64,000 bases of DNA, taken from contig DATENU010000005.1 of the NCBI GenBank assembly GCA_035274845.1, forward strand, positions 1 through 64,000, read 5' to 3'. The notes below the pieces were generated by a model that saw only the letters and a program-made list of their open reading frames with translations, was not told where the DNA came from and did not search any database. This document shows, in pieces, positions 51,017 to 58,790 of the stretch. How positions within the stretch are numbered: position 1 is the stretch's first letter; each line of letters opens with the position of its first letter. Both the position numbers and the translations under genes were made by a program. The DNA comes from Chthoniobacterales bacterium (GTDB taxonomy: Bacteria; Verrucomicrobiota; Verrucomicrobiia; Chthoniobacterales; UBA10450).

Positions 51017-51382
51017 ATGCGCGTTCGCCTGACCAAAGATTTCCAGTTTGAAGCGGCCCAGACGCTCCCGAAGGCGCCGGAAGGCCACAAATGCCGCCGG
51101 ATGCACGGGCACAGCTTTAAAGTGGAGATTTCGGTCGAAGGGACGGTCGATCCGGCGACCGGGTGGTTTTACGATCATGCGGAGATCAGCGGCGCGATGA
51201 AGCCGCTGATCCGGGAGCTCGATCACTCGTATCTAAATGAGATCGCCGGGCTCGAGAATCCGACGATTGAGAACATGGCGGCCTGGTTCTGGCAGAAACT
51301 GCAACCGCTTTGCCCGGGGCTTTGCGAAATCGTCGTCCACGAAACGCCGACGGCGCGCTGCGTCTATCGCGGAGGAGGATAG
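51017..51382 (+). CDS. queD: 6-carboxy-5,6,7,8-tetrahydropterin synthase
   Basis: Converts dihydroneopterin triphosphate to carboxytetrahydropterin, the substrate of QueE. 121 residues. Zinc and catalytic motifs are FEAAQTLPKAPEGHKCRRMH and GHSFKVEISVEG (His pair HGH), DHSYLN and NPTIENMAAWFW, then a C-terminal Glu in VHETPTARCVY. The usual catalytic Cys is in the HKCRRMHGH segment. Co-transcribed with queE. Confidence 0.96.
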   Translation: MRVRLTKDFQFEAAQTLPKAPEGHKCRRMHGHSFKVEISVEGTVDPATGWFYDHAEISGAMKPLIRELDHSYLNEIAGLENPTIENMAAWFWQKLQPLCPGLCEIVVHETPTARCVYRGGG

Positions 51383-51481
51383 GCATCTATGCCTGTCTCG
51401 GCAGATGGGCATCTTGCCCGTCGAGGAAATGCACGAGCAACAGGCTGGAAGCCTATTGGCCGAGACAGGCTGGAAGCCTTC
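51382..51481. repeat. Inverted repeat after queD
   Basis: Left arm AGGCATCTATGCCTGTCTCGGC and right arm GCCGAGACAGGCTGGAAGCC-T pair over about 21 bases with a few mismatches; the loop also contains small hairpins. It separates queD from the convergent amidotransferase gene and could be a shared terminator. Confidence 0.7.
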
Positions 51482-51492
51482 TTCCCGCTCGT

Positions 51493-52131
51493 TCAGCTGG
51501 CGGCCGAATTGCCGAGCCGGGAAACAAAATCGGCGAAAAGCTCGTCGTAACCGTTGCCTCGTTCCGGATGATACTGGACTGCCAGGGCGAAGGGATAATC
51601 GCGAAGCCGGACCTGCTCGATGATGTCGTCGGTGGCGCACCAGGCTTCAACCTCGAGTCCGTCTCCGAGTTTATCGAGGGCCTGGTGATGCGAGCTGTTG
51701 ACCTTATCGAGCCGATGAGACGCTGAACGATCGGTGCGGAGGGGCTGGATATTGTGATCCTTCATTTCCGGCGCGTTATGGCCGGGAATGTCGAGGTGCA
51801 GGGTGCCGCCGAGCGCGACATTTAGAAGCTGCATCCCCTTGCAGATCGCGAAGATGGGCAGCTGCCGCTCCAGCGCGGCTTTCGTGGCCACGAATTCCCA
51901 GCGGTCGCGGTCCGGTTCCATGTCGGTATCGAGAATGGAAGGATCGGGGACCGGTTGATGAAGAAACTCAGGGGCGACATCGGGGCCGCCGCTTAAGAGC
52001 AGGCCCTGCATTTTCTCAAGCGGCACCTGCTGGGTGCGGGCGTTCCAAAGCCGCACATTGGGATGTTTGGCAAAGGCGCGCCGAAACCATTTATCGTCCT
52101 TTTCCCGGATCCAGGTGGCCACATGCGGCAT
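51493..52131 (-). CDS. Class-I glutamine amidotransferase/gamma-glutamyl hydrolase family (C26-like)
   Basis: 212 residues. Nucleophile elbow in FAICKGMQLLNVALGGTLH, oxyanion loop GLLLSGGPDVAPEFL, and the His-Glu pair in LAVQYHPERGNG. It resembles PuuD/gamma-glutamyl-GABA hydrolases, which cut gamma-glutamyl bonds. It is divergent from the serine hydrolase/M15/amidoligase operon, whose start is 49 bases away, and may act with the amidoligase on a gamma-linked peptide. Confidence 0.9.
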   Translation of the reverse strand: MPHVATWIREKDDKWFRRAFAKHPNVRLWNARTQQVPLEKMQGLLLSGGPDVAPEFLHQPVPDPSILDTDMEPDRDRWEFVATKAALERQLPIFAICKGMQLLNVALGGTLHLDIPGHNAPEMKDHNIQPLRTDRSASHRLDKVNSSHHQALDKLGDGLEVEAWCATDDIIEQVRLRDYPFALAVQYHPERGNGYDELFADFVSRLGNSAAS

Positions 52132-52179
52132 GGCCCGACTTTGCGACCCTTCATCTCCGTTGTAAATAGCAGCCCGCCC

Positions 52180-53034
52180 ATGATGATCGATCAGGACAAA
52201 ACCGGAAGCCTGCGCGAGGCGTGCGAGCGCATCTTTAGCGAGTGCAAAGCGACCGCCTACGCGATTGCGCTCCAGGATTACGACAGTGGCCTCCGGTTAT
52301 CCATCAATGCCGACCGGCGATTTCATGCCGCGAGCACCATGAAGGTAGCCGTTCTGCTCGCGATCGGTCGGGCGATCGATGAAAAGCGGCTCGAGCCGGA
52401 TGAAACGCTCCATGTCCGGAACCGTTTCCGGAGTGCGATCGACGGGACGCCGTTCCGGATCGATGCGGAATCGGACGGTTATGCGCAGCTCCATCGCCTG
52501 ATCGGACGCACGGCGAAAATTTCCGATCTCACCGAATGGATGATTGTTTCCAGCAGCAACCTCGCGACGAACCTGCTGCTTGATTACCTGACGGTGGAAT
52601 ATGTTCGCGGTGTCCTGGAGGCGGCCGGAGTGGAGGGGATCGATCTCCGGCGCGGGGTCGACGACACGAAGGCGCACGAGCAAAAATTCAACAACGAGAC
52701 GACTGCTCACGGTTTGCTCGATCTCTTTGCGACTTTGCGCGGAGATTTTTTGTCGAAGACCAGCCGGGAACGCGCGATCAACATTCTTCTCCAGCAGCGC
52801 TTCAATTCGATGATCCCCGCGCCGCTGCCCGCCCATGCCAGCGTGGCGCACAAGACTGGCGAGATTTCCACGGCCTGTCACGACGCCGGCATCGTTTATT
52901 TACCGGAGCGCGATCCTTACATTCTCGTCGTGCTGACGGAGGTGCCGCCGGACACGAACGGGCGCCGCGAGACGATCGCGAAGATCTCAGAGGTTGTTTT
53001 CAAAATGCTCACGGGAACGGAGGCTGAGTCGTGA
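52180..53034 (+). CDS. Serine hydrolase of the class-A beta-lactamase/transpeptidase fold
   Basis: About 284 residues from the ATG at 52180. Active-site motifs: SxxK in RFHAASTMKVAVLLAIG, a SxN-like motif in MIVSSSNLATNLLLDYL, and KTG in ASVAHKTGEIST. There is no signal peptide, so it appears cytosolic, unlike secreted beta-lactamases; the substrate is likely a peptide. Next gene starts with a 4-base overlap, so these two are co-translated. Confidence 0.88.
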   Translation: MMIDQDKTGSLREACERIFSECKATAYAIALQDYDSGLRLSINADRRFHAASTMKVAVLLAIGRAIDEKRLEPDETLHVRNRFRSAIDGTPFRIDAESDGYAQLHRLIGRTAKISDLTEWMIVSSSNLATNLLLDYLTVEYVRGVLEAAGVEGIDLRRGVDDTKAHEQKFNNETTAHGLLDLFATLRGDFLSKTSRERAINILLQQRFNSMIPAPLPAHASVAHKTGEISTACHDAGIVYLPERDPYILVVLTEVPPDTNGRRETIAKISEVVFKMLTGTEAES

Positions 53035-53618
53035 CGGGGGCCGGCGAGCTGCGGCCAGTCGATGGCCTGACGTTGTCGCCCGAGCACCGGGCGGCGCTAC
53101 GCCCGGGTGAGGCGGTCACGGATGAGCATGGCGCGATTCATCATTTGCCTCGGTTCTTTTTTCAGGTGCCGAGCTGGGAGGAAGCGCATGCCCTGCGAGT
53201 GGCGGCGCATTTCGCGCTCTCCGAACTGATCACGGTGGATTCGCGGGAAGCGCCGTTGCTTCTGCGAACGTTTCCCCATCACGTCCCGTGCGCGATCCTG
53301 GCCCTGGCGCGTTACCTCGAGGATTTCCGGCGAGAAGTCGACGCGCCGGTGTTCGTGAGCGCGAATGGCGGTTACCGCTCGCCTGCGCACCGAATCAACA
53401 AAGGCGCGCCGTCGTTCCATAGTTGGGGGACGGCGGCGGACATTTATCGCGTGGGCGACACGTATCTCGACGACGAAAAGTCGATCACGCGTTATGGGGA
53501 AATTGCAGCGGCACTCGGCGCGGAGGTGCGGGTGCGGGCTTACAGGGAGGGGGACGATCATCTTCAGGTTGACCTGGGGTATCTCACGGTCGTTCCGCGG
53601 GAATGCAGCGAATCGTAA
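53031..53618 (+). CDS. M15/VanY-like D-Ala-D-Ala peptidase-family protein
   Basis: 195 residues from a GTG overlapping the upstream stop. Zinc-site motifs: GGYRSPAHR, SFHSWGTAADIY (SxHxxGxAxD, the metal His and Asp) and DDHLQVDLGY (third His). No signal peptide is evident. It fits the M15/YcbK-type superfamily. Together with the amidoligase 16 bases overlapping downstream it suggests a peptide-building and trimming unit acting in the cytosol or on an imported peptide. Confidence 0.85.
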   Translation: MTGAGELRPVDGLTLSPEHRAALRPGEAVTDEHGAIHHLPRFFFQVPSWEEAHALRVAAHFALSELITVDSREAPLLLRTFPHHVPCAILALARYLEDFRREVDAPVFVSANGGYRSPAHRINKGAPSFHSWGTAADIYRVGDTYLDDEKSITRYGEIAAALGAEVRVRAYREGDDHLQVDLGYLTVVPRECSES

Positions 53619-54817
53619 AACAGGACCGCTCGAAAGAGGCGGGGCGGTTTCACCTTCCGCCGCCGCGCGCCGTTATCGGCCTGGAGGCGGAGTTCAGCCT
53701 CATTATTAACGATCGGCGCGAGCTGCCCGAAAAAGTTTTTGGGACGGCGCAGAAATTGATCCGGTCCAAAATGCTCCCGCGGACCGGGCGCTCATTCCAG
53801 CTACCTTCCGGCGGCGCCATCTACTTCGATACCGGCGTGATTGAAGTGGCGACGCCGATTGTGGAATTGGAGCCGGGATGTTGCTATCGCGCCACGCGGC
53901 TGTTGTGGGAGCAAATCCATTTCGTTGGCGAAGAGCTGCGGCGCTGGGCGCGGCGGAACAAATGCCGGGCGCGGCTCCAGGGTTTCAGCACGCATTACAA
54001 TTTTTCCTTTCAAGACGAGCACGCTTCGCCGGTGCGCGACGCGAACCGGCTTGGTTATTTGCTAGCGCACATTCTTCCCGCGCCGGTGATGTTGTTGGCG
54101 ACGAATCGGAAAAGTACCGCGGTGGGAGTTCGGCCGCGCGGGAAACGGATTGAGGTGACGACGGATTTTACGCCGGACGCCGCGCTGATGCTGGCGACCT
54201 GCGCTTTTATTGCCGGCGTGGCCGGAGTGGCGAGCGCGTGGCCGGACTACGAGCTCGCGCGGCTGGACGAGAATAGGATTCCGCGGTTTGCGTCCTTTCG
54301 ACTCCGGAAACATTCGTCGCGGAAAGGCTGGCGGGTGACGAAGCAATCGCTGGCCCGCGACCCGTTCGCCTGCGACGTGAATTCGCCGATCTGGAAAGTT
54401 AGCGATGGGCGCGAGCTGAGCCTCCGGGAGATCGCGCAGGAAACACTGCGGCCGTTTCGCACCAGCATCCGCCGGGTCGGCGACCTGGAAACGTTGCGAC
54501 ACATCGAGGCTGTATTTGACGGCGATGCCCGCTCGTTTCTGGATTTCCCCGAGCGTCCCGAGGCCTACGACGATGCCGGACACGAGTGGAATTGGAACCG
54601 GCGCCGGATGCGGCATTGGCCGCGGTCATCCTACGAGAAGGTGATTCATCGCGTCATTGCGCGGCAGCCGATCCAGATTGGTGGAAAGCGTTATGTCGCC
54701 GAGCGGATGCAAGGGTGGTACGAAGTGATGTTCCGCGAATCGAAGAGAGGCGTTCGGCGGGTCTTTAACCTGGATCACCTGGCGAAGTTGATGGCCACGA
54801 AAAAGCGGAAGTTGTAG
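53603..54817 (+). CDS. Carboxylate-amine ligase/amidoligase of the glutamine-synthetase-like (GCS) fold
   Basis: 404 residues. The N-terminal IGLEAEFSLII (ExE metal/ATP motif), a second metal motif in FDTGVIEVATPIVELEPG, GFSTHYNFSFQ, then EWNWNRRRMRHWPRSSYEKV and RMQGWYEVMF near the end. These fit the COOH-NH2 ligase/amidoligase group that makes amide bonds with ATP. The exact substrate is unknown; a gamma-glutamyl-type ligase is one guess. It overlaps the M15-like gene by 16 bases; the TAG stop lies inside a 27-base-arm palindrome. Confidence 0.82.
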   Translation: MQRIVKQDRSKEAGRFHLPPPRAVIGLEAEFSLIINDRRELPEKVFGTAQKLIRSKMLPRTGRSFQLPSGGAIYFDTGVIEVATPIVELEPGCCYRATRLLWEQIHFVGEELRRWARRNKCRARLQGFSTHYNFSFQDEHASPVRDANRLGYLLAHILPAPVMLLATNRKSTAVGVRPRGKRIEVTTDFTPDAALMLATCAFIAGVAGVASAWPDYELARLDENRIPRFASFRLRKHSSRKGWRVTKQSLARDPFACDVNSPIWKVSDGRELSLREIAQETLRPFRTSIRRVGDLETLRHIEAVFDGDARSFLDFPERPEAYDDAGHEWNWNRRRMRHWPRSSYEKVIHRVIARQPIQIGGKRYVAERMQGWYEVMFRESKRGVRRVFNLDHLAKLMATKKRKL

Positions 54818-54884
54818 CCGGGATCGGTGATCCCGGCCAGTATCGACGCGACCCTTCGCCGGGATCACCGATCCCGGCTACAAC
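54811..54884. repeat. Perfect 27-base-arm palindrome at the amidoligase stop codon
   Basis: Left arm GTTGTAGCCGGGATCGGTGA and following TCCCGGC are exactly complementary to the right arm ending CCGGCTACAAC; centre about 20 bases. The arms supply the TAG stop of the amidoligase. It ends 3 bases before the stop codon of the convergent DUF885 gene, so it can be a bidirectional terminator. Confidence 0.9.
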
Positions 54885-54886
54885 AG

Positions 54887-56653
54887 CTACAGCCCCATCA
54901 TCTCCCGCACGTATTTCACGGGCGGACTGCCGTAGGAGAGGACGGTGTCGTTGTATTTCCTTAGGTCGAACTTCGCGCCGTCGCGGGCTTTGGCCTTTTC
55001 GCGCATCGCGAGGTGCTCCGTTACGCCGACGAAGTAGGTGGAAAGCTGGGTCGAGCTGAGGCGGGCGCGTTTCCATTTCCCGACGGCTTCGCCTTCCTGC
55101 TGGAATCCTTCCTTCATCATCACGTCGAGCGCTTCCTGTTCGCTCATGTTTCCGGCGTGAATCGACTGGTCGATGATCGCGTTGCAGATGACACGAAGCC
55201 GCATTTTGAGCTGCTGCATCTTCACTTCGGGCCCGCCGTAACCGGCCTCCGCCATGAATTGCTCGGAGTAAACCGCCCAGCCTTCAATGAAGGTGCCGCT
55301 TTGAAAAATAGAGCGCACGAGCGTCGGCGCCTTGAACTCATTCGAATGGGCGAGCTGAAGGTAATGGCCTGGCATCGCTTCGTGCACGGTCAGGTCGCGA
55401 ACCATGAAGTTGTTGTACTCCCGGAAGAACGAATCCTTGCGCTCCTGCTTCCAGTCGTCTGGCGTCGGCGCCACGGCGAAGAACGTCTTGCCGTTTTTCT
55501 CCAGGGCGCCGGGTGAATCGCAGTAGGCGGTGGATTGCCCACGCTTGAACTCGGGCATGACGACCACGTCGACCGGTGTGGTCGGCACCCTCACCAGGTT
55601 TTTCGCTTTCACGAAATCGGTCGTCTCTTTCAGAACCGTCTTCGAATAGTCGACGATGGTGGCGTCGGTCGGGCGCTGTTCCGCCAGTTTGTCGAGCACG
55701 GCGGCCGTCACTTTTTTGCGGTCGGCGAGGGTTGCCTCATCCGCGTTTGGATTCTGCTTTTTGTAGAGGGGCAACGCCGTTTCGTAGATTGCCTTCTGGG
55801 TCTGCTCCAGATCGGTGCGGGCCGCCTTCATCAAGTCTTCCATCGACATGTCGGAAGAGAGAGCGAAGCGGAGCTTCTTCCGGAACTTGTCCGCGCCGAT
55901 CCGGAAATCACCGGTCGAACGCGGAAGCAGGTCGTTTTTCAGCCAGGTGTTGTAGTCGTTTAGCGCCGCAATCGTTTTCTCCTGGAGGGGCGCCAGGTCA
56001 GCCTTGGCTTTGGGAGCCTTGTCGAGCGTCTCGTTGAGACCTTCCTTGATGAGCGAAATCGCGCCCTGGGTTTGGTCAATCGCCGTCTCGGTGTAAACCT
56101 GAGGTGGATTTTTCAGGTTCGCTTTCGCCTGCGCTATCACCGCCGGGATTTTTTCCATGCGCGCCTTGATGCTGGCGGCGCGCTTCTCCGGAGACGCAAA
56201 GTCCCGGGCGACGAGCAAATAGAGGCTGTTAGCGAGGCTCTCGTTATAAAGCAACGGATTCCATGAGCGTTCTTTCAGCTCCTCGATGCCGAAAATCTCA
56301 TTGTCGATGTTGTCCTTAAGCAGACGCACATCGACCTTGTTCGGACCGGTCAGCTTCGTCAGATCGCTAAACGCCTCGAGTTGCTGGCGAAAATCCTTGG
56401 CGCGCTTGAGTTCCTTCGCCTCCGCTTCATCGGAATAATCGGACAGCCTGTCGTCGAAGCGGTGATCGCCCAGGCTGGTGGCAAACTCCGGGCTCACCTG
56501 AAGGAGGCCTTCGATGTAGTCCTTCGCCAGTTTCTGGAAGCGCTCGTCTTCCGGCGTGGCGCCAGCTGTCATGGCCGAGAGCGCGAAGGCGGCAAGGGCC
56601 GCGAGCTTGATTCCAAAGATTCGGCGCGTACGCTCTGAGCTATGACCCTCCAA
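54887..56653 (-). CDS. DUF885-family zinc-type peptidase, exported
   Basis: About 588 residues if it starts at the TTG at 56653. A signal-like segment (RIFGIKLAALAAFALSAMTA) precedes the mature domain (TPEDERFQKLAKDYIEGLLQ). The metal motif is VHEAMPGHYLQLAH (HExxxxH), with GTFIEGWAVYSEQFM downstream supplying a further Glu. Family members are periplasmic metallo-peptidases of unclear substrate. The open frame extends to 56833 but overlaps a small divergent gene, so the shorter start is used. Confidence 0.88.
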   Translation of the reverse strand: MEGHSSERTRRIFGIKLAALAAFALSAMTAGATPEDERFQKLAKDYIEGLLQVSPEFATSLGDHRFDDRLSDYSDEAEAKELKRAKDFRQQLEAFSDLTKLTGPNKVDVRLLKDNIDNEIFGIEELKERSWNPLLYNESLANSLYLLVARDFASPEKRAASIKARMEKIPAVIAQAKANLKNPPQVYTETAIDQTQGAISLIKEGLNETLDKAPKAKADLAPLQEKTIAALNDYNTWLKNDLLPRSTGDFRIGADKFRKKLRFALSSDMSMEDLMKAARTDLEQTQKAIYETALPLYKKQNPNADEATLADRKKVTAAVLDKLAEQRPTDATIVDYSKTVLKETTDFVKAKNLVRVPTTPVDVVVMPEFKRGQSTAYCDSPGALEKNGKTFFAVAPTPDDWKQERKDSFFREYNNFMVRDLTVHEAMPGHYLQLAHSNEFKAPTLVRSIFQSGTFIEGWAVYSEQFMAEAGYGGPEVKMQQLKMRLRVICNAIIDQSIHAGNMSEQEALDVMMKEGFQQEGEAVGKWKRARLSSTQLSTYFVGVTEHLAMREKAKARDGAKFDLRKYNDTVLSYGSPPVKYVREMMGL

Positions 56654-56878
56654 TACCTTCGCGGCGCGCAGAGAAAACAACCGTTTATTCCTTTTTCTAT
56701 TCATATGGCTGACGGGAGCAGTTTTCCTGTTCCCCATTCTGATTTCATTTCGATGCACCCCACCGGCCGGCTCGTTTTCGTCCACGACCAGAAGGGTGGT
56801 TCGCAAGTGTTGGATCGCTTGTTGATGACGCACATTGCCTATTCGATGGGCGATGCCGCCGACGTAATCGAATCCTAA
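56642..56878 (+). CDS. Small conserved-looking protein
   Basis: 78 residues. MTLQYLRGAQRKQPFIPFSI then HMADGSSFPVPHSDFISMHP and TGRLVFVHDQKGG: two compact beta-hairpin-like pieces with the pattern LRxxPFxPFxIHxxDG, which I associate with small planctomycete/verrucomicrobial proteins. Overlaps the start of the divergent DUF885 gene by about 12 bases. Function unknown. Confidence 0.65.
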   Translation: MTLQYLRGAQRKQPFIPFSIHMADGSSFPVPHSDFISMHPTGRLVFVHDQKGGSQVLDRLLMTHIAYSMGDAADVIES

Positions 56879-56884
56879 GCGCCA

Positions 56885-58303
56885 TTAGGTCGGTGCTCCG
56901 GCCGCGAGGACAGGTTCTTCCGGATGCGGTTCCTGCGATTGCAGATAAGTCCGCTCCTTGTAATGCTTCGAGACGAAGATGTAGATGATCGAAGTGCCGA
57001 GCATCAGGTAGGTGAAGAAGCGGAAGTAGTTCGCGCCCTCCAGATTCATCCCCATCGATTTGAGTTTCGGGATGAGGAAACTGATGATCGACGGGATCTG
57101 GTTCCCGAGCGCGATCGAGAGGAGCCACATCGCCATGAGCAGGCTCTTCATCCGATTGGGCGCCTGGGTGTAGGCAAATTCGAGACCGGTGATCGAGACC
57201 ATGACTTCGCCGGCCGACAAAATGATGTAGGCGAGAAATTGCCAGCCGACGTTTGGCGTTCCACCGTGATCGATGCCGAGCTGGATCATCCAGATGATGA
57301 CGAACGATGCCGCGGTGAGGAACAGGCCGATCCCAATCTTGCGCACCGGAGTGAGCGGGAACACCCGGTCAATTGCCGGATACAGCCAGTAGTTAAACAG
57401 CGGGATCATTGCCAGGATGAAAAGCCCGTTTACCACGTTGACCTGTTCCGGGAGAAAACTGATACCGAGGAAATGCAGGTCCATGTGCTGGCATTGGACG
57501 GTCCATTCGCCGCCGCTGCTCTGGTCCCAGAGCGCCCAGAAAATCATCGTGAACGCGAAGATGATCCAGACGCGGGCGAGAATGCTCAGGCCTTCCTTGC
57601 TTTTCAGATCGCGCAAGAAGCCGAGCCCAGCGGGCGGGATGTGAACCATTTTCTTGCGGCCCATCCAAAAGATGACGGTGGCGAGAAACATCAGTACGCC
57701 CGGCAAACCAAACGCATACTTGGGACCCCATTTCGGATCGCGAAGCAGAATCGGACAAAGCCAGATGGAAAACGAAGAGCCCAGGTTGATCGAGAAGTAG
57801 AACCAGCCGAAGACGCGCGCGAGCAGGTGCTTGTTCGATTCGCCGAACTGATCGCCAACGTTCGCCGAGACGCACGGCTTGATTCCGCCCGCGCCCGCCG
57901 CAATTAGAATCAGGCCGATGGCGAGCACCCATTTTTGGCCGAACGCGATGCCGAATGGTGTGTCCATGAACGCGAGGGTGAAATGGCCGAGGCAGTAAAC
58001 GATCGAGAGATAAAAGATCGTCCGATATTTCCCCAGCCAGCCGTCCGAGAGGATGGCGCCGAAGAACGGCATCCAGTAAACCGACGAAACAAACTGGTGG
58101 AACCAGCCGTTGGCTTCGTTCTCCGGCATCCCCTCGAGCACGCCGGATTTGTTGACCAGAAAATTGGTCATGAATCCGATGAGGATGGTCCGCATCCCGT
58201 AAAAGCTGAACCGCTCGGCGCCTTCGTTGCCGATGATGTAGGGCACGCCTGGCGGCATCCCCTTGAGATTTGGGGGCGACGTCGCGTAATCTGGATTAGC
58301 CAT
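56885..58303 (-). CDS. POT-family proton-dependent oligopeptide transporter
   Basis: 472 residues, about 12-14 membrane helices. POT motifs: ERFSFYGMRTILIGFMTNFL (conserved E-R-F-S-[FY]-Y-G-M-R), GAILSDGWLGKYRTIFYLSI, GIKPCVSANVGDQF, FYFSINLGSSFSIWL. It imports di- and tripeptides by proton symport across the inner membrane. It lies between the DUF885 peptidase and a small lipoprotein on the same strand, so peptide processing and uptake genes are adjacent. Confidence 0.95.
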   Translation of the reverse strand: MANPDYATSPPNLKGMPPGVPYIIGNEGAERFSFYGMRTILIGFMTNFLVNKSGVLEGMPENEANGWFHQFVSSVYWMPFFGAILSDGWLGKYRTIFYLSIVYCLGHFTLAFMDTPFGIAFGQKWVLAIGLILIAAGAGGIKPCVSANVGDQFGESNKHLLARVFGWFYFSINLGSSFSIWLCPILLRDPKWGPKYAFGLPGVLMFLATVIFWMGRKKMVHIPPAGLGFLRDLKSKEGLSILARVWIIFAFTMIFWALWDQSSGGEWTVQCQHMDLHFLGISFLPEQVNVVNGLFILAMIPLFNYWLYPAIDRVFPLTPVRKIGIGLFLTAASFVIIWMIQLGIDHGGTPNVGWQFLAYIILSAGEVMVSITGLEFAYTQAPNRMKSLLMAMWLLSIALGNQIPSIISFLIPKLKSMGMNLEGANYFRFFTYLMLGTSIIYIFVSKHYKERTYLQSQEPHPEEPVLAAGAPT

Positions 58304-58321
58304 GCGGCGTCCTTGATCTAC

Positions 58322-58534
58322 CTACGGCTTCTGTTTGTCGGGGAAAAAATTGGCTGGAGTCGAATGAGCGGCGGGCGAGGGGGAAGCGTGGCTCGGCGAA
58401 CCATGTTCCTCGGCCGCAGCTTTGGTGTGCGTTTCCCCGGGCAATTCGTCGACCCGATGGCGCTCGCAGGAGCAATAAAAGATCAACGACCCGGCCGCCG
58501 ACAGGAAAGCGGCGTTGCGAAGAGATAATCGCAT
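58322..58534 (-). CDS. Small lipoprotein
   Basis: 70 residues from the ATG at 58534. Signal LSLRNAAFLSAAGSLIFYCSC with the lipid Cys in FYCSC, then a His/Ser/Pro-rich tail (HTKAAAEEHGSPSHASPSPA). The frame runs upstream to 58858 only through a palindromic repeat. Upstream of, and likely co-transcribed with, the transporter. Function unknown. Confidence 0.6.
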   Translation of the reverse strand: MRLSLRNAAFLSAAGSLIFYCSCERHRVDELPGETHTKAAAEEHGSPSHASPSPAAHSTPANFFPDKQKP

Positions 58535-58590
58535 AAAGTCTGGCACACTAAGCGCCGGGGGTTGGCGGATGCAAGGGAGAAAGATAAGAG

Positions 58591-58725
58591 GAAAACGTCC
58601 AACGCTCAACGTCCAACCTCCAACATCCAATTGAAGAGAGAGAAACCCGGCCGGTTGGGGAGCGCGAGCATCCATGTCCTCTGAAGTCGAACGTTGGATG
58701 TTGAGCGTTGAGCGTTGGACGTTTC
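58591..58725. repeat. Inverted repeat of CGTCCAACGCTCAACG units
   Basis: Left arm 58591-58630 and right arm 58694-58725 (GAAACGTCCAACGCTCAACG and its complement) flank a 63-base centre. Fills the divergent region before ftsK. A one-arm copy lies upstream of queE (50307-50345). Confidence 0.8.
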
Positions 58726-58790
58726 TTTTCTTCGTCCCGCTCTCCCGGAATGAATTGAAAGCTCGTTTCGCCGGATTACTATGAGCCGCA

